NCBI RefSeq assembly: GCF_011064595.1
Contig: NZ_JAALJI010000003.1
Location: 1-64,000 of the forward strand
Length of the DNA: 64,000 nt
Source: Paludisphaera soli
GTDB taxonomy: Bacteria > Planctomycetota > Planctomycetia > Isosphaerales > Isosphaeraceae
Direction of reading: 5' to 3'
This document shows positions 60,843 to 64,000 of the stretch, piece after piece. A program made the position numbers and the translations under genes. The stretch's first letter is position 1; the number at the start of each line of letters is the position of its first letter. The notes under the pieces were generated by a model that did not search any database, was not told where the DNA came from, and worked only from the letters and a program-made list of their open reading frames with translations.

Positions 60843-62951
60843 TCAGGGCCGCTTCTGCGCGAGCATCCAGTCGATCGTCGAGGGGTCGTTGTAGGCGCGG
60901 TCCCAGCTGTTGTGGCCGACGCCCCGATACTCCGTGTATTCCGGATTCGCGCCGGCGGTTCGGAGCTCCTCGATGAGCGCCCGCATCCCGAGGTGGAGCC
61001 TCGGAGAATCGGCGTCTCCCACGAAGCTTCGGATCGGGATCGTCAGGAATCGGGTCACGTCTTCAGGACGTCCGGGCCCGCAGATCGGGGCGATCGCCGC
61101 GAACTTGTCGGGGTGCCGGGCCGCCAGGTTCCACGTCCCCATCCCGCCCATGGAGAGGCCCGTCAGGACGATCCGATTCGGGTCGACGTGGTAATCCTTG
61201 ACGACCTCATCGAGCGCCTGCAGGGCCGCGCGAGCGTCGTCCGAATCGGCCTGCCAGGATTTCCTGGCCTGGGGGAAGAGCACGATCGCCGGGACGCCGC
61301 CGCGCTGGACGATCGTTGGTCCGAGCCCCACCTGCGCCGTGATCGTCCCGTCGTCGCCGCGCTCGCCCGCGCCGTGGAGGAAGAGGATGGCCGGATAGGT
61401 CTTCGACTCGTCGAATCCCTCGGGGACGTAGACGGTGTACTTGTAATCGCCATGCTCCGTCTTGACGCTCCGGACGTGAAACCCCGGGCTCTTCGGGTCG
61501 GCCGAGTCGGGCGAGGGCACGCGCTGAATCATGACGTCCTTGAATTGCACCTCCATGGGCTCGCCGGAGTGGACCTGGAGGGCGATGAGGCCGTCTCGGG
61601 CGATCGCCGGATCCGTCTCCTTGTAGTCGACGGCCACGGCTCCGTTGAGGTAGATCGTGATGCGATCGCCGAACGCACGGACGACGTAGTGGTTCCAGCC
61701 GGACTTGTTCAACTTCGCGAGCGCCTCGGGCGAGCCTTTCACGAGCGTCGTGTTGCGTCGCGATTCGTCGTAGAGGCTCGCCCAGTACCCCTCGCCGATG
61801 TCCGCCTGGTAGCCGGACATCTCGGTGCCCGGGACGCGGACGCTCCGGAGTTGCACGCCGCTGTTCCCCTTGCCGTCGATCACGCGGAATGTCAGCGACA
61901 GGACGAAGTCGCGGAACGGCTCCTTGTACGCCAGGAAGACGTTGTGGTCGAGGCCCTTCGACTTGCCCACGATCATGCCGTCTCGGGCCGACCAGACCGA
62001 CTCGTCGCCCTCCCAGCCGTCGAGGTCGCGGCCGTTGAAGAGCGGCGTGTAGCCGGCCGTTTCCACGACGGGGGGCTCGCCATCCAGCCGACGCGACCAG
62101 TAGGTGAGGATCGAGGCGGAGTACGTGGCCCCGAGGTTTCCCTCGCCGTCGGGCGTATTGGAATAGGTGCCGTCCGACTTCCGACAACGCGCGATGAAGG
62201 CCCGCAGGCGGTCGAGGTCGGGCTTCTCCTTCAGCATGTAGAGGGCGCGCATCACCCGATAGGAGGCGCCGAGGTCCGAGGGGCCGCCGTCCTTCGACCA
62301 GCCGCCGTCGGGCCGCTGTCCGGCCTTGATGGCGTTGAGGACGGCCTCTCGGTTCTTGAGGCTGCCGCCGGCGCGTAGGACGGTCGCCGCAACGGTCCCG
62401 GCCGCGAAAGCCTGGCCGGGGCCGTCGGCGAAGGTCCCGTCCGGGTTGCCGAGCTTCTCGATCTGCTCGACCCAACGGGGCATGTCGCTGGAGCTCCCCT
62501 CCACCGCTTCCAGCCCCGCGATCGCCATGCGGACCTGCTCGTCCTCCTTCGCATTCTCGCGGAAGAATGCGACGGACTCTTCGATGACCGCGCGATCGGT
62601 GAGCTTCAGTTCGCCGACGGCGAGCAGGCCGATCGAGGTGGTCAGCGAGTCGGGCTTGCCGCCGGGGGTCGGGGCGAATCCGCCCCCGGCCCGGCAGGAC
62701 TTCACGTACTGGATGCAGCCGAGGACGTCGGGGATCGAGCCGCCGACGTAACGAAGGATCCTGATCGCCCCGCTGGTCGACCCGAGATTGGAAGGTTGCC
62801 CCGGCGCCGGGCCGAAGCCGCCGTCAGGATTCTGGAGCGATGCGACGTAGGCTGCCGTCTGTGCGAACTCGGCCGGGGACTGGGCCCAGGCGGGCGGAGC
62901 CGTGACGACTCCGACGAGCAAGACGGCGAAGGGTCCGATCAGACGTCTCAT
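60843..62951 (-). CDS. Exported three-domain fusion: squalene-cyclase-like barrel, 3-keto-disaccharide hydrolase (DUF1080), alpha/beta esterase
   Basis: A 702-residue secreted protein. A signal peptide (residues 1-23, ending AWA) precedes an alpha-alpha barrel (to ~300) with prenyltransferase-type repeats (SLQNPDGGFGPAPG, GQRPDGGWSKDGG). Residues ~302-490 are a DUF1080/3-keto-disaccharide hydrolase domain (YTPLFNGRDLDGWEG, GLDHNVFLAYKEPFRDFVLS, GEPMEVQFKDVMIQ). Residues ~500-702 are an esterase with LFLHGAGERGDDG, the nucleophile elbow GLSMGG (Ser600) and GVGHNSWD (His680), similar to poly-hydroxyalkanoate/ferulate esterases. It may remove esters and split 3-keto-glycosides in one secreted protein. 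AGGAG precedes ATG 62951. Confidence 0.9.
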   Translation of the reverse strand: MRRLIGPFAVLLVGVVTAPPAWAQSPAEFAQTAAYVASLQNPDGGFGPAPGQPSNLGSTSGAIRILRYVGGSIPDVLGCIQYVKSCRAGGGFAPTPGGKPDSLTTSIGLLAVGELKLTDRAVIEESVAFFRENAKEDEQVRMAIAGLEAVEGSSSDMPRWVEQIEKLGNPDGTFADGPGQAFAAGTVAATVLRAGGSLKNREAVLNAIKAGQRPDGGWSKDGGPSDLGASYRVMRALYMLKEKPDLDRLRAFIARCRKSDGTYSNTPDGEGNLGATYSASILTYWSRRLDGEPPVVETAGYTPLFNGRDLDGWEGDESVWSARDGMIVGKSKGLDHNVFLAYKEPFRDFVLSLTFRVIDGKGNSGVQLRSVRVPGTEMSGYQADIGEGYWASLYDESRRNTTLVKGSPEALAKLNKSGWNHYVVRAFGDRITIYLNGAVAVDYKETDPAIARDGLIALQVHSGEPMEVQFKDVMIQRVPSPDSADPKSPGFHVRSVKTEHGDYKYTVYVPEGFDESKTYPAILFLHGAGERGDDGTITAQVGLGPTIVQRGGVPAIVLFPQARKSWQADSDDARAALQALDEVVKDYHVDPNRIVLTGLSMGGMGTWNLAARHPDKFAAIAPICGPGRPEDVTRFLTIPIRSFVGDADSPRLHLGMRALIEELRTAGANPEYTEYRGVGHNSWDRAYNDPSTIDWMLAQKRP

Positions 62952-63133
62952 GGCGAGATAGCTCCTGGGATGAGGCTCGACCCTGGAGGGGCGACGTCGC
63001 GGACGCGACGCCCCGGCACGCTCCGAATCGACACACAGTCTGCCGCGCCACGGAGGAGTGGGCAACGCTCCGCCTCCCGCCGCGTCGGCCGCCGCATGGC
63101 CCGAAAGATTGGCTTCCGGGGCTCTCCATCGAC

Positions 63134-63139
63134 TAAGAT
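63134..63139 (+). promoter_or_regulatory. Candidate -10 box of the amidohydrolase-like gene
   Basis: TAAGAT matches five of six -10 positions. TTGGCT (63109) is a possible -35 but at a long 19-base spacing. Transcription would begin near 63146, about 46 bases before the ATG at 63192. Confidence 0.33.
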
Positions 63140-63191
63140 GCTCCGACAGCCAGGGCTCGCCGCTCCCAGCCATTCTCCGAAGAGGTCATCG

Positions 63192-64000
63192 ATGAGCAGG
63201 CCGTCCGCACCGCAAGCACGCCCCGGACCGAGCGCGGTCCTCCGCCTCCCAGCCCTCCTGATCGCTTTCGCAACCGCCTGCTTCTCCGTCGCGAGCCGGG
63301 CGGCGGACGAGAGCGACGCCGGGTTCCCTTCCGCGTACGCCGTGAAGGGCGCCAAGCTGTTCATCGCCCCCGGCAAGGTTGTGGACGACGGGGTCCTGGT
63401 GATCCGCAAAGGGCTGATCGAAGCGGCTGGCCCAGCCGCCGAAGTCGCCGTTCCTTTCGACGCCGAGGTGATCGAAGGGAAGGGCCTCTTCGTCTATCCG
63501 GGCTTCCTCGACCTGTTCACCTCGGCCGGCCAGAAATCCGGCGTGGAGCGGTCGGCCACCGGACGCGGCGCTCCCGTCGACCTTTCCGAGACGACACTGG
63601 CCGCAACGCCGACCGACAACCGCAAGGGTCTGACCCCGGAGTTCCTGGTCGCCGACGCCCTGGACCTGAACGACGGCTTCGCCGATCCCCGCCGTCGCCT
63701 CGGGTTCACGGGCCTGCTCACCGCGCCGGCCGGGGCGATCGCGACCGGCCGGAGCGCCGTCGTGAGCCTGACCGGGCTCCCACGGCGCGACGCCCTGCTC
63801 CGCTCTCCCGTCGCCCTGCATATCCAGGTCGCGCCGCCGCAAGAGCCGACGACCGGAACCGGGGAGCCGACGCCCGGCCCAGGCGGGCAGCGAGGGCGGG
63901 GGTTCGGCGCCCGCGAAGGAGGGGTCGAGAACCCCTACCCGCGAGTCTTGATGGGGTCGGTCGGACACCTTCGGCAGGCCATGAGCGACGCCGATCATCA
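63192..64000 (+). CDS. Exported amidohydrolase-like protein, 3' end outside the window
   Basis: At least 269 residues, open to the right edge. A signal peptide spans residues ~16-39 (LPALLIAFATACFSVASRAA). The following domain begins like amidohydrolases (YAVKGAKLFIAPGKVVDDGV, then LVIRKGLIEAAGPAAEV) and reaches YPGFLDLFTSAGQKSG, the position where family members usually have PGFIDxHxH. The His-x-His metal pair is missing here. Known exported planctomycete members lack it too in places, so catalysis may use other residues or be lost. AGAGG precedes the ATG at 63192. Confidence 0.8.
   Translation, partial: MSRPSAPQARPGPSAVLRLPALLIAFATACFSVASRAADESDAGFPSAYAVKGAKLFIAPGKVVDDGVLVIRKGLIEAAGPAAEVAVPFDAEVIEGKGLFVYPGFLDLFTSAGQKSGVERSATGRGAPVDLSETTLAATPTDNRKGLTPEFLVADALDLNDGFADPRRRLGFTGLLTAPAGAIATGRSAVVSLTGLPRRDALLRSPVALHIQVAPPQEPTTGTGEPTPGPGGQRGRGFGAREGGVENPYPRVLMGSVGHLRQAMSDADH

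Overview
The window is a high-GC chromosomal segment that reads as a planctomycete, most likely of the Isosphaeraceae (Singulisphaera/Paludisphaera-like). The taxon is inferred from content: a DUF1559 protein with a prepilin-like N-terminus, a PEP-CTERM surface protein, Tat-exported Gfo/Idh/MocA oxidoreductases, FG-GAP/VCBS proteins, a 3-keto-disaccharide hydrolase domain, squalene-cyclase-like barrel proteins, and many GTG/TTG starts. I see no rRNA, tRNA, CRISPR array, transposase, prophage or replication origin.

Layout. 1-6.8 kb (minus): the end of a DUF58 gene with an apparent frameshift, a PEP-CTERM protein, a DUF1559 protein overlapping a lipoprotein, an ECF sigma factor, a small exported protein, an FG-GAP/ASPIC lipoprotein and a small exported protein. 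7-11.6 kb (minus): M14 peptidase, LEA-like protein behind a candidate sigma-54 promoter, esterase. 11.8-18.3 kb: cardiolipin synthase, cation/proton antiporter, TypA/BipA, DUF2721 and DoxX-like proteins. 18.4-24.6 kb (minus): a sugar cluster (cupin/phosphomannose-isomerase-like protein, xylose-isomerase-like protein, Gfo/Idh/MocA dehydrogenase, tagatose-3-epimerase-like protein), plus PH-domain and L7/L12-like membrane proteins and an SNase-like nuclease. 24.8-28.6 kb: an unknown protein, a GxGYxYP protein and a nucleotide-sugar epimerase/decarboxylase. 28.8-37.5 kb (plus): an LplT-acyltransferase-acyl ligase fusion, a DUF937-like protein, an HD hydrolase, LarC, two small membrane proteins and a glycosyltransferase. 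37.5-41 kb (minus): the conserved trio of ATP-grasp, alpha-E and transglutaminase proteins. 41.4-51.6 kb (plus): a tightly packed five-gene run of envelope proteins with no function I recognise. 51.6-54.4 kb (minus): GbsR/MarR regulator, secreted MsrB, aldehyde dehydrogenase. 54.9-60.8 kb (plus): two Tat-exported oxidoreductases, an FG-GAP protein, a membrane protein with its winged-helix partner, and a PPOX flavoprotein. 60.8-64 kb: a three-domain barrel/3-keto-hydrolase/esterase fusion (minus) and the start of an exported amidohydrolase-like protein (plus).

How it fits together. Much of the window concerns uptake and rearrangement of carbohydrates and esters outside the cytoplasm: Gfo/Idh/MocA oxidoreductases, sugar epimerases, a 3-keto-disaccharide hydrolase domain and two esterase modules point to oxidative (3-keto) glycoside use. 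The main candidate for an undescribed system is 41,403-51,578: a secreted barrel/HEAT protein, a single-pass membrane protein, a membrane protein with a degenerate FHA domain and a PQQ-type propeller, an orphan family-5 solute-binding protein with a helical N-terminus, and a secreted protein of unknown fold, joined by overlapping or nearly touching reading frames.
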